From Bog-756 sp035949055 (GTDB lineage: Bacteria > Actinomycetota > Acidimicrobiia > Acidimicrobiales > RAAP-2), in the NCBI GenBank assembly GCA_035949055.1, contig DASZIO010000022.1, forward strand, positions 1-64,000: 64,000 bases of DNA. Direction: 5' to 3'. Below are positions 1 through 7,215 of this stretch, piece by piece. The notes below the pieces were generated by a model that was not told the DNA's origin, searched no databases, and saw only the letters and a program-made list of their open reading frames with translations. The translations under genes were made by a program, and so were the position numbers. How positions within the stretch are numbered: position 1 is the first letter of the stretch; the number at the start of each line of letters is the position of its first letter.

Positions 1-1
1 C

Positions 2-499
2 GGCGACCAGGACCAGATCGCCGAGCTGGCCGGCCCGCTCGGGCGGGCTGCGGCCCACCTGGCCCGGGAGCACTGGCCGGGGCCGCTCACCCTCGTGGTG
101 CCGCGAGCAAAGGGGTTCGGGCCCGACCTCGGCGGACCACCTTCGGCCGGCCGGACCGTCGGTGTCAGATGGCCGGACCACTCGTTGATCGCCTCCCTCT
201 GCCGCCAGGTGGGACCGTTGGCGGTGACCAGTGCCAATCTGCACGGCGCCCCGCCCGCGACCACGGCCGCCCAGTTGATCGAGGCGTTCGGTGGCGCCGG
301 CGGTCTCGACGCCGTCCTGGACGGGGGGATCTGCGACGGGGTCCCCTCCACCGTGATCGAGTGCCGAGGGGCTTCGGCCCGGTGCCTACGCGAAGGGGCT
401 CTGCCGTGGGTCGAACTGGCCGGCGTCGCGGTCGGGGTGGTGGCAGAAGGCACCGGGCCGGGCGGCATCCGCTGGGAGTCGGGGCCCGGGCGGGGTTGA
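2..499 (+). CDS. tsaC: Threonylcarbamoyl-AMP synthase, Sua5/YrdC/YciO family (C-terminal part)
   Basis: The frame is open at the window edge and runs to TGA at 497-499, giving about 165 residues of a family usually near 200, so the N terminus lies outside. The W-P-G-P-L-T motif followed by L-V-V-P is the YrdC signature, and later V-T-S-A-N-L-H-G and P-S-T-V-I-E match the conserved nucleotide-binding end. The family makes threonylcarbamoyl-AMP from threonine, bicarbonate and ATP for tRNA t6A37 modification in the cytoplasm. The stop overlaps the -35 box of the next transcript. A YciO-type paralogue without proven t6A function cannot be excluded. Confidence 0.85.
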   Translation, partial: GDQDQIAELAGPLGRAAAHLAREHWPGPLTLVVPRAKGFGPDLGGPPSAGRTVGVRWPDHSLIASLCRQVGPLAVTSANLHGAPPATTAAQLIEAFGGAGGLDAVLDGGICDGVPSTVIECRGASARCLREGALPWVELAGVAVGVVAEGTGPGGIRWESGPGRG

Positions 500-524
500 C
501 GGGTCCGCCCGGAGCGGCGACACT
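496..524 (+). promoter_or_regulatory. Probable promoter of the leuB-ilvE-cimA operon
   Basis: TTGACG at 496-501 and GACACT at 519-524 are separated by exactly 17 nt, the spacing of a sigma70-type promoter. The -35 box overlaps the stop codon of the upstream gene. Transcription would start near 531-533, at the first codon of the leader peptide, so that peptide may be read from a leaderless RNA. The promoter is predicted from sequence only. Confidence 0.55.
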
Positions 525-532
525 GGGTGTTC

Positions 533-580
533 GTGCACTCGCTTCCCGACCGCCGCGGCTCCGTAATCATCATCGACTAG
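533..580 (+). CDS. Leader peptide ending in Val-Ile-Ile-Ile-Asp, attenuation type
   Basis: GTG at 533 (or GTG at 527, two codons longer) opens a 15-codon frame reading M-H-S-L-P-D-R-R-G-S-V-I-I-I-D and stopping at TAG 578-580. One Val and three consecutive Ile codons lie directly before the stop. A perfect 9-bp hairpin begins at the last base of the stop codon, and a T-tailed hairpin follows. The operon downstream makes branched-chain amino acids. Known leader peptides of trp/ilv/leu attenuators have this arrangement, with clustered codons for the pathway's product. The peptide itself would have no other role. The coding call rests on this architecture, not on length. Confidence 0.6.
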   Translation: MHSLPDRRGSVIIID

Positions 581-632
581 GCACACACCCACCCGTGTGT
601 GCCTGCGACCGTCCACTTGGTGGACGGTTTTT
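580..632 (+). terminator. Tandem hairpins ending in a rho-independent terminator (attenuator)
   Basis: Hairpin 1 pairs GGCACACAC (580-588) with GTGTGTGCC (595-603) around a 6-nt loop. Hairpin 2 pairs CCGTCCAC (609-616) with GTGGACGG (620-627) around a 3-nt loop and is followed by five T residues (628-632), a standard intrinsic terminator. It stands 98 nt before leuB and just after the leader peptide, so it would stop transcription before the structural genes. A competing pairing is possible: CCACC in the loop of hairpin 1 (589-593) with GGTGG (619-623). Which alternative fold is used cannot be decided by eye. Confidence 0.75.
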
Positions 633-682
633 CAATTGGTGGTAACGGGCCTGGCCCCGAGCGGTGGGCAACGCCGGACACC

Positions 683-733
683 ATGAACGCATCAGTCATC
701 AACACAACAGAGGACAGGGACAGAAGACAGTGA
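683..733 (+). other. Small open frame coupled to leuB start (16 codons)
   Basis: ATG at 683 opens the frame M-N-A-S-V-I-N-T-T-E-D-R-D-R-R-Q and stops at TGA 731-733, overlapping the leuB GTG (730-732) as GTGA. Its codons are poor in G/C at third positions, unlike the genes around it, so it may be untranslated leader with a chance frame. If translated, it would couple ribosomes into leuB. It has no recognisable Shine-Dalgarno sequence. Confidence 0.25.
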
Positions 734-1746
734 GTACCTACAAGGTCGGCCTCATCGGCGGCGACGGCATCGGCCCCGAAGTCGTGGCCGAAGCCCTCAA
801 GGTGGTCGACGCGGCCGGCGTGCCGTTGATCACGACCGAGTACGACCTGGGTGCCGACCGGTACATGCGTACCGGCGAGGTCCTGCCCGACGCGGTGCTA
901 GAGGAGTTGCGCGGCCAGGACGCCATCCTGCTCGGGGCGGTGGGCCCTCCGGTCGGATCCACGGCCGTACCTCCCGGCCTGCTGGAGCGCGGGCTCCTGC
1001 TGCGGCTTCGGTTCGAGCTGGACCTCTACGTGAACATGCGTCCCTTCACCGGCGTGCCGGGCGCGCCGGCGCCCGACTGCGACTTCGTGGTGGTCCGGGA
1101 GAACACCGAGGGGACCTATGCGGGGGAGGGTGGCTTCCTGCGGAAGGGCACGCCCTTCGAGGTGGCCACGCAAGGGTCGGTCAACACCCGGCACGGGGTG
1201 GAGCGCTGTGCCCGGTTCGCCTTCGGGTTGGCCGTGGGCCGCCGCAACCACCTGACGCTCGTCCACAAGACCAACGTGCTGACCTTCGCCGGCGACCTCT
1301 GGCAGCGTACGGTGGCCGAGGTGTCGAACGAGTTCCCCGCGGTGAGCCGTGACTACAACCATGTGGACGCCGCCTGTATCTACCTCGTCGAAGACCCGGG
1401 CCGCTACGACGTGATCGTCACCGACAACCTCTTCGGCGACATCATCACCGACCTGGCCGGGGCGATCGCCGGCGGCATCGGCTACGCCGCCTCCGCCAAC
1501 CTCAACCCCGACCGCACCGGCCCATCGTTGTTCGAGCCGGTGCACGGCGCCGCTCACGACATCGTCGGGACCGGTCGGGCCAATCCCACCGCGGCCATTC
1601 GCTCGGCCGCTCTGATGCTCGAGCATCTCGGCGAGTCGTCGGCCGCAGCCAAGGTCTCCCACGCCGTCGCCCAATTCATCTCGTCCCAACCGGACCCGTC
1701 CCTGTCAACCGTCGACATCGGCAATGCCGTCGCAGAAAGGCTCTGA
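730..1746 (+). CDS. leuB: 3-isopropylmalate dehydrogenase
   Basis: This 338-residue protein is the cytoplasmic NAD-dependent oxidative decarboxylase of leucine synthesis (3-isopropylmalate to 2-ketoisocaproate). The N-terminal V-G-L-I-G-G-D-G-I-G-P-E, R123-E-N-T-E-G, the V-D-A-A-C segment, V-T-D-N-L-F-G-D-I-I-T-D and the adenine-binding end S-L-F-E-P-V-H-G-A-A-H-D-I are all present. Length is normal for LeuB. The GTG at 730 is chosen because an upstream in-frame start at 664 would add 22 unconserved residues. It follows an AGGG-containing purine stretch and overlaps a small frame as GTGA. It is the first gene of the operon, behind an attenuator-like leader. Related beta-decarboxylating dehydrogenases (tartrate, isocitrate) are less likely given the neighbours. 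Confidence 0.93.
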   Translation: MSTYKVGLIGGDGIGPEVVAEALKVVDAAGVPLITTEYDLGADRYMRTGEVLPDAVLEELRGQDAILLGAVGPPVGSTAVPPGLLERGLLLRLRFELDLYVNMRPFTGVPGAPAPDCDFVVVRENTEGTYAGEGGFLRKGTPFEVATQGSVNTRHGVERCARFAFGLAVGRRNHLTLVHKTNVLTFAGDLWQRTVAEVSNEFPAVSRDYNHVDAACIYLVEDPGRYDVIVTDNLFGDIITDLAGAIAGGIGYAASANLNPDRTGPSLFEPVHGAAHDIVGTGRANPTAAIRSAALMLEHLGESSAAAKVSHAVAQFISSQPDPSLSTVDIGNAVAERL

Positions 1747-1749
1747 GCC

Positions 1750-2679
1750 ATGCCCGTTACCCCTACCGACAAGATCTGGATGGACGGCGAGCTCGTCGAC
1801 TGGGCGGATGCCACCACCCACGTGTTGACCCACACCATGCACTACGGCTCCGGCGTGTTCGAGGGCATCCGGGCCTACCCGACGGCACGCGGCGTGGCCG
1901 TGTTCCGGCTGCGCGACCACATCGAGCGTCTCTTCACGTCGGCCAAGGTCTTCATGATCGACATCCCGTACTCCATCGAGGACATCATCGACGCGACCCG
2001 AACCGTCGTGCGGGTCAACGGGCTCGACGACGGCTGCTACCTCCGACCGCTCGTCTTCCTGGGCTACGGCGAGATGGGGCTGAACCCCATCCCCTGCCCG
2101 GTGAACGTGGCCATCGCGGCCTGGCCCTGGGGAACCTATCTGGGCGACGAGGGCGTGGCCAACGGGGTCTCGATGAAGATCAGCTCCTGGCAGCGACACG
2201 ACCCCAACGCCGTGCCCACCGCGGCCAAGGGCACCGGCATGTACGTGAACTCGTCGCTGGCCAAAGTCGAGGCGTTGAAGGCCGGGTACGACGAGGCCAT
2301 CCTGCTCGCTTCCGATGGGAAGGTAAGCGAGTGCACGGGCGAGAACATCTTCGTCGTGCAGAAGGGACGGCTGATCTCCCCGCCCACGTCGGATTCGGGG
2401 GCTCTGGCCGGTATCACCCAGCAGTCTGTCGAGACCATCGCCCGCGACCTCGGCTACGCGGTGTCGTACGAGCCGCTCATCCGCACCGACCTCTACACGG
2501 CCGACGAGGCCTTTCTCACCGGCACCGCCGCCGAGCTCGTGCCCATCAGGTCGGTCGACGACCGGCAGGTCGGGGACGGCAAACCGGGTCCCATCACCAC
2601 GAAGCTCCAGGCCACCTATTTCGCCACTGTGCGAGGCGAGGTGGACCAGTACAAGGACTGGTTGGACTATGTCGAGTGA
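1750..2679 (+). CDS. ilvE: Branched-chain amino acid aminotransferase
   Basis: This 309-residue fold-type IV PLP enzyme carries out the last transamination to Leu, Ile and Val using glutamate. The N-terminal H-Y-G-S-G-V-F-E-G-I-R-A-Y and R-L-R-D-H-I-E-R-L segments are typical of IlvE. K160 in A-A-K-G-T-G-M-Y is the expected Schiff-base lysine, and S-E-C-T-G-E-N-I-F matches the phosphate-binding turn. It starts 3 nt after the leuB stop and overlaps the next gene by 11 nt, so it lies inside the operon. Class IV relatives such as aminodeoxychorismate lyase are shorter and lack this context. Confidence 0.94.
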   Translation: MPVTPTDKIWMDGELVDWADATTHVLTHTMHYGSGVFEGIRAYPTARGVAVFRLRDHIERLFTSAKVFMIDIPYSIEDIIDATRTVVRVNGLDDGCYLRPLVFLGYGEMGLNPIPCPVNVAIAAWPWGTYLGDEGVANGVSMKISSWQRHDPNAVPTAAKGTGMYVNSSLAKVEALKAGYDEAILLASDGKVSECTGENIFVVQKGRLISPPTSDSGALAGITQQSVETIARDLGYAVSYEPLIRTDLYTADEAFLTGTAAELVPIRSVDDRQVGDGKPGPITTKLQATYFATVRGEVDQYKDWLDYVE

Positions 2680-4462
2680 CGGTCCGACGCTCGGGGACGC
2701 ACCTCGCGACGGCCATGGGCATGCCCACACCCACGGGAAGAGGGCCGGCGCCACGCGCCCGATGACCCCGGGCCAGCGGGCCCATGCCCGCGGTAAGGCG
2801 GGGGAAGGAGGTTCCCGCCCGGGTGGTGCTCACGATTTCGACCTGCCCGACCTGCCCGACGCGGTGGATGTGTTCGACACCACGTTGCGGGACGGCTCGC
2901 AACAGGAGGGCCTTTCCCTCACCGTGGACGACAAGCTGCGGGTGGCGGAGCAGCTCGACCACCTCGGGGTGGCCTTCATCGAGGGTGGCTGGCCGGGCGC
3001 CAATCCGAAGGATGCCGAGTTCTTCGCCCGCGCCCCCACCGAGCTCACGCTGGCCAGGTCGACGCTGGTGGCCTTCGGCGCGACGCGTCGGGCCGGGGTG
3101 AGGGCCGAGGACGACGAGACGCTTCGTAACCTGGTCGAGGCCGGGACCGAGGCGGTCTGCATCGTGGCCAAGTCATCGGAGATGCAGGTCGTCGACGCCC
3201 TCAGGACCACGCTCGACGAGGCGATCGCCATGGTGGCCGACTCGGTGGCGTTCCTGAGCCAGCGCGACCTGCGGGTCTTTCTCGACGCCGAGCACTTCTT
3301 CGACGGGTACAAGGCCAACCCCGATTTCTCTCTGGCCATTCTGCGGGCCGCCGAAGAGGCGGGCGCCGAGACCCTCGTCCTCTGTGACACCAACGGCGGG
3401 ACGCTCCCGCACGAGGTGGAGCGCATCGTCAGCGGCGTCCTCGGCGGGTACGAGACCCAGCTGGGGGTCCATTTCCACAACGACGGCGGTTGCGCCGTGG
3501 CCAACTCGTTGGCCGCGGTGGGAGCGGGTGCCACCCACGTGCAGGGCTGCGTCAACGGGTACGGCGAGCGGGCGGGCAACACCGACCTGTCGGCCGCCAT
3601 TCCCGACCTGTCGCTCAAGCTCCGGGTCGGCACCATCCCGTCGGATCGCCTGGAGCTGATCACCCCGGTGTCGCACCACATCGCCGAGCTGGTCAATATC
3701 GCCCCGAACCCGCAGCAGCCCTACGTCGGGTCGTCGGTCTTCGCCCACAAGGCCGGGCTCCATACCTCGGCCATCGCCCGGCGGTCCGATGCCTATGAGC
3801 ACATCTCCCCCGAGCTGGTGGGCAACGGCACCCGCTTCGTGGTCTCGGAGATGGCCGGGCGGTCGACCCTGGCCCTGAAGGCGAAGGAGCTCGGTCTCGA
3901 GCTCGATTCCCAGGCCATGGCCTCGGTGCTCGACTCGCTGAAGCGTCTCGAGCACGAGGGTTATCACTTCGAGGTGGCCGACGGCTCGTTGGAGTTGCTG
4001 CTCCGCAGCGCCACCGGTTGGGAGCAGGGCTTCTTCGACCTCGAGTCCTACCGGGTCATCGCGGACCACGGCGACGCGCAGTCGACCGAGGCCACGGTGA
4101 AGGTCCTCGTGGGCAACGAACGGATCGTGGCCACCGCTGAGGGCAACGGCCCGGTCAACGCCCTCGACGGGGCACTCCGCCGGGCCATCGGCTCGCGGTA
4201 CCCGGCCCTCTCGGGCCTGCATCTGGTCGACTACCGGGTGCGGGTCCTCGACACGGCCAAGGGCACGGCGTCGGTCACCCGGGTCCTCATCGACTCGACC
4301 GATGGCGACCGGACCTGGACGACGATCGGTGTGTCGGAGAACATCATTGCCGCGTCGTGGCAGGCTCTTTCGGACTCCATCGTCTACGGTCTGGTCCGTG
4401 CCGGGGCCCCCTCGGCCCGGGCCGGTACGACGAGCACGCCGGCGCCAGGAGCCTTGTCGTGA
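2669..4462 (+). CDS. cimA: Citramalate synthase (2-isopropylmalate synthase family)
   Basis: This 597-residue enzyme should condense acetyl-CoA with pyruvate to (R)-citramalate, the threonine-independent entry to isoleucine. D70-T-T-L-R-D-G opens the TIM-barrel domain, and the metal/substrate motif H-F-H-N-D-G-G-C-A-V-A-N is followed by G-Y-G-E-R-A-G-N-T-D-L. A C-terminal LeuA-type dimer/allosteric domain occupies roughly residues 460-580. The long form with this layout is the CimA (TIGR00977-like) type rather than LeuA. The first about 60 residues are unusual: His-rich G-H-G-H-A-H-T-H-G, then basic and disordered. A later ATG at 2762 is possible, but the 11-nt overlap with ilvE favours 2669. 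Val/Ile codons in the operon leader agree with an isoleucine role. Homocitrate or isopropylmalate specificity cannot be excluded from sequence. Confidence 0.85.
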   Translation: MSSDGPTLGDAPRDGHGHAHTHGKRAGATRPMTPGQRAHARGKAGEGGSRPGGAHDFDLPDLPDAVDVFDTTLRDGSQQEGLSLTVDDKLRVAEQLDHLGVAFIEGGWPGANPKDAEFFARAPTELTLARSTLVAFGATRRAGVRAEDDETLRNLVEAGTEAVCIVAKSSEMQVVDALRTTLDEAIAMVADSVAFLSQRDLRVFLDAEHFFDGYKANPDFSLAILRAAEEAGAETLVLCDTNGGTLPHEVERIVSGVLGGYETQLGVHFHNDGGCAVANSLAAVGAGATHVQGCVNGYGERAGNTDLSAAIPDLSLKLRVGTIPSDRLELITPVSHHIAELVNIAPNPQQPYVGSSVFAHKAGLHTSAIARRSDAYEHISPELVGNGTRFVVSEMAGRSTLALKAKELGLELDSQAMASVLDSLKRLEHEGYHFEVADGSLELLLRSATGWEQGFFDLESYRVIADHGDAQSTEATVKVLVGNERIVATAEGNGPVNALDGALRRAIGSRYPALSGLHLVDYRVRVLDTAKGTASVTRVLIDSTDGDRTWTTIGVSENIIAASWQALSDSIVYGLVRAGAPSARAGTTSTPAPGALS

Positions 4463-4980
4463 CCCAGCCGAGCTTCGTGCCCATCGTCGAGGTCGATCAG
4501 GTGCGCCCGGCCTACCGGCTCAAGGTCCCGACCGTCTGGATACAGTCCCGCCCCTCCGAGCTCCGGGGCACCACCCAGCCCCAGGGCCACGGCTTCGGGA
4601 CCCCCGGTCCGGATCAGGGGTTCGCGCTGCGGCTGGCCCGCCGATTCGAGGACCGGCTGTCCCTCGCCGAGGGCGAGTCGGGCGAGGATGCCAAGGTGGG
4701 CTGCACCGCCGTCGCCATGCGCCGCTGTGCCCGGTTCGGCCGGGCTCCGGTCATCCACGACCTGACGTTCGCCTTCACCCTGTGGGGGTTCATCGGCGAT
4801 CCCCCGGCCGACCTGGTCGAGGCCCGGGCTCCCCTCTTTCGGTCCGCCGCCCACAACTACGAGGCCCAGCGGGCCATTGCCGCCAGCGTGGCGGAGGAAG
4901 CGCTGAGCCTCATGCCCGAGCAAGTGGCGGCGCGACTCGAGCACTGGCCCGAGCTCTTGACCCTGCCGAGCCCGGACTGA
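4459..4980 (+). CDS. Unknown protein translationally coupled to cimA
   Basis: This 173-residue protein starts at GTG 4459, overlapping the cimA stop as GTGA, so it is almost certainly translated with the branched-chain operon. No family was recognised. It is soluble-looking, without signal peptide or membrane segment. It begins with a beta-like I-V-E-V-D-Q-V-R-P-A-Y-R-L-K-V-P-T-V-W-I and ends in two helices around E-A-Q-R-A-I-A-A-S-V-A-E-E-A-L. Codon use matches the neighbours. A longer frame from 4357 would overlap cimA deeply and is not favoured. A role tied to the pathway is an inference from coupling only. Confidence 0.7.
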   Translation: MTQPSFVPIVEVDQVRPAYRLKVPTVWIQSRPSELRGTTQPQGHGFGTPGPDQGFALRLARRFEDRLSLAEGESGEDAKVGCTAVAMRRCARFGRAPVIHDLTFAFTLWGFIGDPPADLVEARAPLFRSAAHNYEAQRAIAASVAEEALSLMPEQVAARLEHWPELLTLPSPD

Positions 4981-5011
4981 GCGTCCGCCTCCCATGAGGC
5001 CAGCCTTCGCC

Positions 5012-5048
5012 GTCACCCCGGCCCGGTGCGGGGCAGGACCGGGGTGAC
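5012..5048 (+). terminator. Perfect 10-bp inverted repeat after the amino-acid operon
   Basis: GTCACCCCGG (5012-5021) and CCGGGGTGAC (5039-5048) form a perfect stem with a 17-nt loop, 32 nt after the stop of the last operon gene. There is no T tract, so it would be a Rho-dependent or hairpin-only end, or a processing stop. It also covers two potential GTG starts of the next gene, which supports the downstream ATG at 5059 as that gene's start. Confidence 0.4.
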
Positions 5049-5058
5049 CCGGGGTGAG

Positions 5059-5892
5059 ATGAAGGCCAACGGGTTCAGCTTCACCGTCCGCCGTGACGGG
5101 CCGCCTACCGGGCGATCGGTCATCCTGCTCCACGGCTTCCCGCAGACGTCGGCGTGCTTCGCCGATGGGATCACAGCCCTCAGCCGAGCTGGGTACCGGG
5201 TCCTCGCTCCCGACCAGCGGGGCTATTCGCCCGGGGCCAGGCCCGATCGCGTGGAGGACTACGCCGTGGTCGAGCTGGCCTCCGACGTACTCGCCCTGGC
5301 CGACGCCTCGGGGATGACCACCTTCGATCTGGTCGGCCATGACTGGGGCGGCATGGTCGGATGGTGGGTGGCCGGGCACCACCCCGACCGGGTCCGAACC
5401 TTCTGCGCGGTGTCGACCCCCCACCCGGCGGCACTCGCCGCCGCGCTGGCCGACGATGCCGACCAGACCCAGCGTTCCGCCTACCTCGAGCTGTTCCGCC
5501 AACCGGAGGTCCCTGAGCGGCTCCTCCTCGGCGACGGTGGCGACGGCAGCGGGCTGCGCCAGGTCTTCGCCGACTCCGGCATCGCCCCGTCCGCCGTCGA
5601 CGACTACGTCGAGGTGCTCTCGGCGCCAGGGGCCCTCACCGCCGCGTTGAATTGGTACCGGGCCAACGATCTGCATCTCGCCCCGGGTTTGGGCCCGGTG
5701 GCGGTGCCCACCATGTACGTGTGGTCCACCGAGGACATCGCCCTCGGACGTCGGGCCGCCGAGGCCACCGCCGATCATGTGACCGGGCCGTACCGGTTCG
5801 AAGTGCTCGACGGTGTCAGCCACTGGATTCCCGACGTGGCCGCCGAGCCCCTCAACGCCTTGCTCCTCGACCATCTCGGTGGATCCGGATGA
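5059..5892 (+). CDS. Alpha/beta hydrolase, epoxide hydrolase / dehalogenase type
   Basis: This 277-residue protein has the alpha/beta hydrolase core with an aspartate nucleophile: the oxyanion-hole H-G-F-P-Q-T near residue 25, D-Q-R-G-Y-S-P, and the nucleophile elbow G-H-D-W-G-G, as in soluble epoxide hydrolases and haloalkane dehalogenases. The acid is probably in V-W-S-T-E-D and the base His in V-S-H-W-I-P. No signal peptide is seen. ATG 5059, preceded by GGGGTGAG, was preferred over GTG 5026 or 5044, which sit inside an inverted repeat. Substrate is unknown. A second protein of the same type is encoded at 40712-41581 on minus. Confidence 0.8.
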   Translation: MKANGFSFTVRRDGPPTGRSVILLHGFPQTSACFADGITALSRAGYRVLAPDQRGYSPGARPDRVEDYAVVELASDVLALADASGMTTFDLVGHDWGGMVGWWVAGHHPDRVRTFCAVSTPHPAALAAALADDADQTQRSAYLELFRQPEVPERLLLGDGGDGSGLRQVFADSGIAPSAVDDYVEVLSAPGALTAALNWYRANDLHLAPGLGPVAVPTMYVWSTEDIALGRRAAEATADHVTGPYRFEVLDGVSHWIPDVAAEPLNALLLDHLGGSG

Positions 5893-5998
5893 GCCCGGAA
5901 GCGACTCCGGCGTGGGCCACGGCCACCGCCACGCCACCGCCCGGGGCTGTGTGCGCTGCGGACCTCCCGCCCACCCGCCCTTGACTAGCTTGGCCGGC

Positions 5999-7150
5999 GT
6001 GGACGCGCCCGGATTCACCCTGACCGACACCCAGCGGGAGTTCCGCCAGACCCTCCGGAAGTTCACCGAGGACCGGATCGCCCCCCAGGCGGCGGAGGCG
6101 GACCGGGATGCCACCTTCCCCCGCCGGTCCTTCGAGGCCTGCGTCGAGCTCGAGCTTCCCGCCCTCGGGATCCCGACCCAGTACGGCGGCGCCGGGGCCG
6201 ACATGGTCACCCAGGCGATCATGGCCGAAGAGCTGGCCCGGGTATGCGCCTCCACCTCGTTGACCCTTCAGATCTCCAAGGTGGCCATGATGCCGGTGAT
6301 CAACTGGGGCTCCGAGCAGCTCAGGCGGACCTACGTGCCCCAGGTGGCGTCGGGGGAGCGCCAGGCCAGCTACTGCCTGTCCGAGGCCGACGCCGGGAGC
6401 GACGTGGCCGCCATGCGCAGCCGGGCCGTACGCCACGGGGACCACTATGTCCTGAGCGGCACCAAGTACTGGGTCACCAATGCCGGCGTGTCCGACCTCT
6501 ACACCGTCTTCGCCGTGACCGACCCCGATGCCGGCCGGCGTGGGATCAGCTGCTTCGTGGTCGAAGCCGACTGGGGGATCGAGGTCTCCCGGAAGGAGGA
6601 CAAGATGGGTCTGCGGGGCAGCCCCACGGCGGCCATCTCGTTCGACCAAATGTCCGTACCGGCCGGCAATCTGGTCGGGGAGGAGGGCATGGGGTTCACC
6701 ATCGCCATGCACACCCTCGACCGCAGCCGTCCGGGCATCGGCGCCCAGGCCGTCGGTATCGCCCAGGGGGCCATCGACCAGGCCGCCGCGTACATGAAAG
6801 AGCGCCGGGCGTTCGGCCAGGCCATTGCCGAATTGCAGGGACTGCGCTTCATGTTGGCCGAGATGGCCATGCGCACCGAGGCGGCCCGGGCCCTCCTCTA
6901 CCGGGCCTGTTCGTTGATCGACACCGGAGACCCCGACGGGGAGCTCACTGCCATCGGGGCCATGGCCAAGTGCTTCGCCTCCGACACCGCCATGGCGGTG
7001 ACCACCGATGCCGTCCAGCTGCTCGGTGGGTACGGGTACACCAAGGACTTCCCGGTCGAGCGCTTCATGCGGGACGCCAAGGTGACCCAGATCTACGAGG
7101 GCACCAACCAGATCCAGCGCGTGGTGATGGCCAAGCACCTGCTCGGATAG
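5999..7150 (+). CDS. Acyl-CoA dehydrogenase
   Basis: This 383-residue flavoprotein has the usual length of short/medium-chain acyl-CoA dehydrogenases. It shows S-E-A-D-A-G-S-D for FAD and substrate binding, K-Y-W-V-T-N-A-G, the R-X-X-F-G-Q segment E-R-R-A-F-G-Q, the quinone-loop-like Q-L-L-G-G-Y-G-Y, and the catalytic glutamate in Q-I-Y-E-G-T-N-Q-I-Q-R. It would oxidise an acyl-CoA to the 2-enoyl-CoA and pass electrons to ETF. GTG 5999 fits the family N terminus and lies 7 nt after a TAGCTT hexamer (5986-5991), consistent with leaderless transcription. A longer frame from 5813 would overlap the previous gene. Chain-length specificity cannot be read here. Confidence 0.9.
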   Translation: MDAPGFTLTDTQREFRQTLRKFTEDRIAPQAAEADRDATFPRRSFEACVELELPALGIPTQYGGAGADMVTQAIMAEELARVCASTSLTLQISKVAMMPVINWGSEQLRRTYVPQVASGERQASYCLSEADAGSDVAAMRSRAVRHGDHYVLSGTKYWVTNAGVSDLYTVFAVTDPDAGRRGISCFVVEADWGIEVSRKEDKMGLRGSPTAAISFDQMSVPAGNLVGEEGMGFTIAMHTLDRSRPGIGAQAVGIAQGAIDQAAAYMKERRAFGQAIAELQGLRFMLAEMAMRTEAARALLYRACSLIDTGDPDGELTAIGAMAKCFASDTAMAVTTDAVQLLGGYGYTKDFPVERFMRDAKVTQIYEGTNQIQRVVMAKHLLG

Positions 7151-7215
7151 GACCGCCCTCCGGCCTGGCGCGAGGCGCCGAGGATGAGAGGGGCCGCGAT
7201 CCGGAGGAGCGGGTC

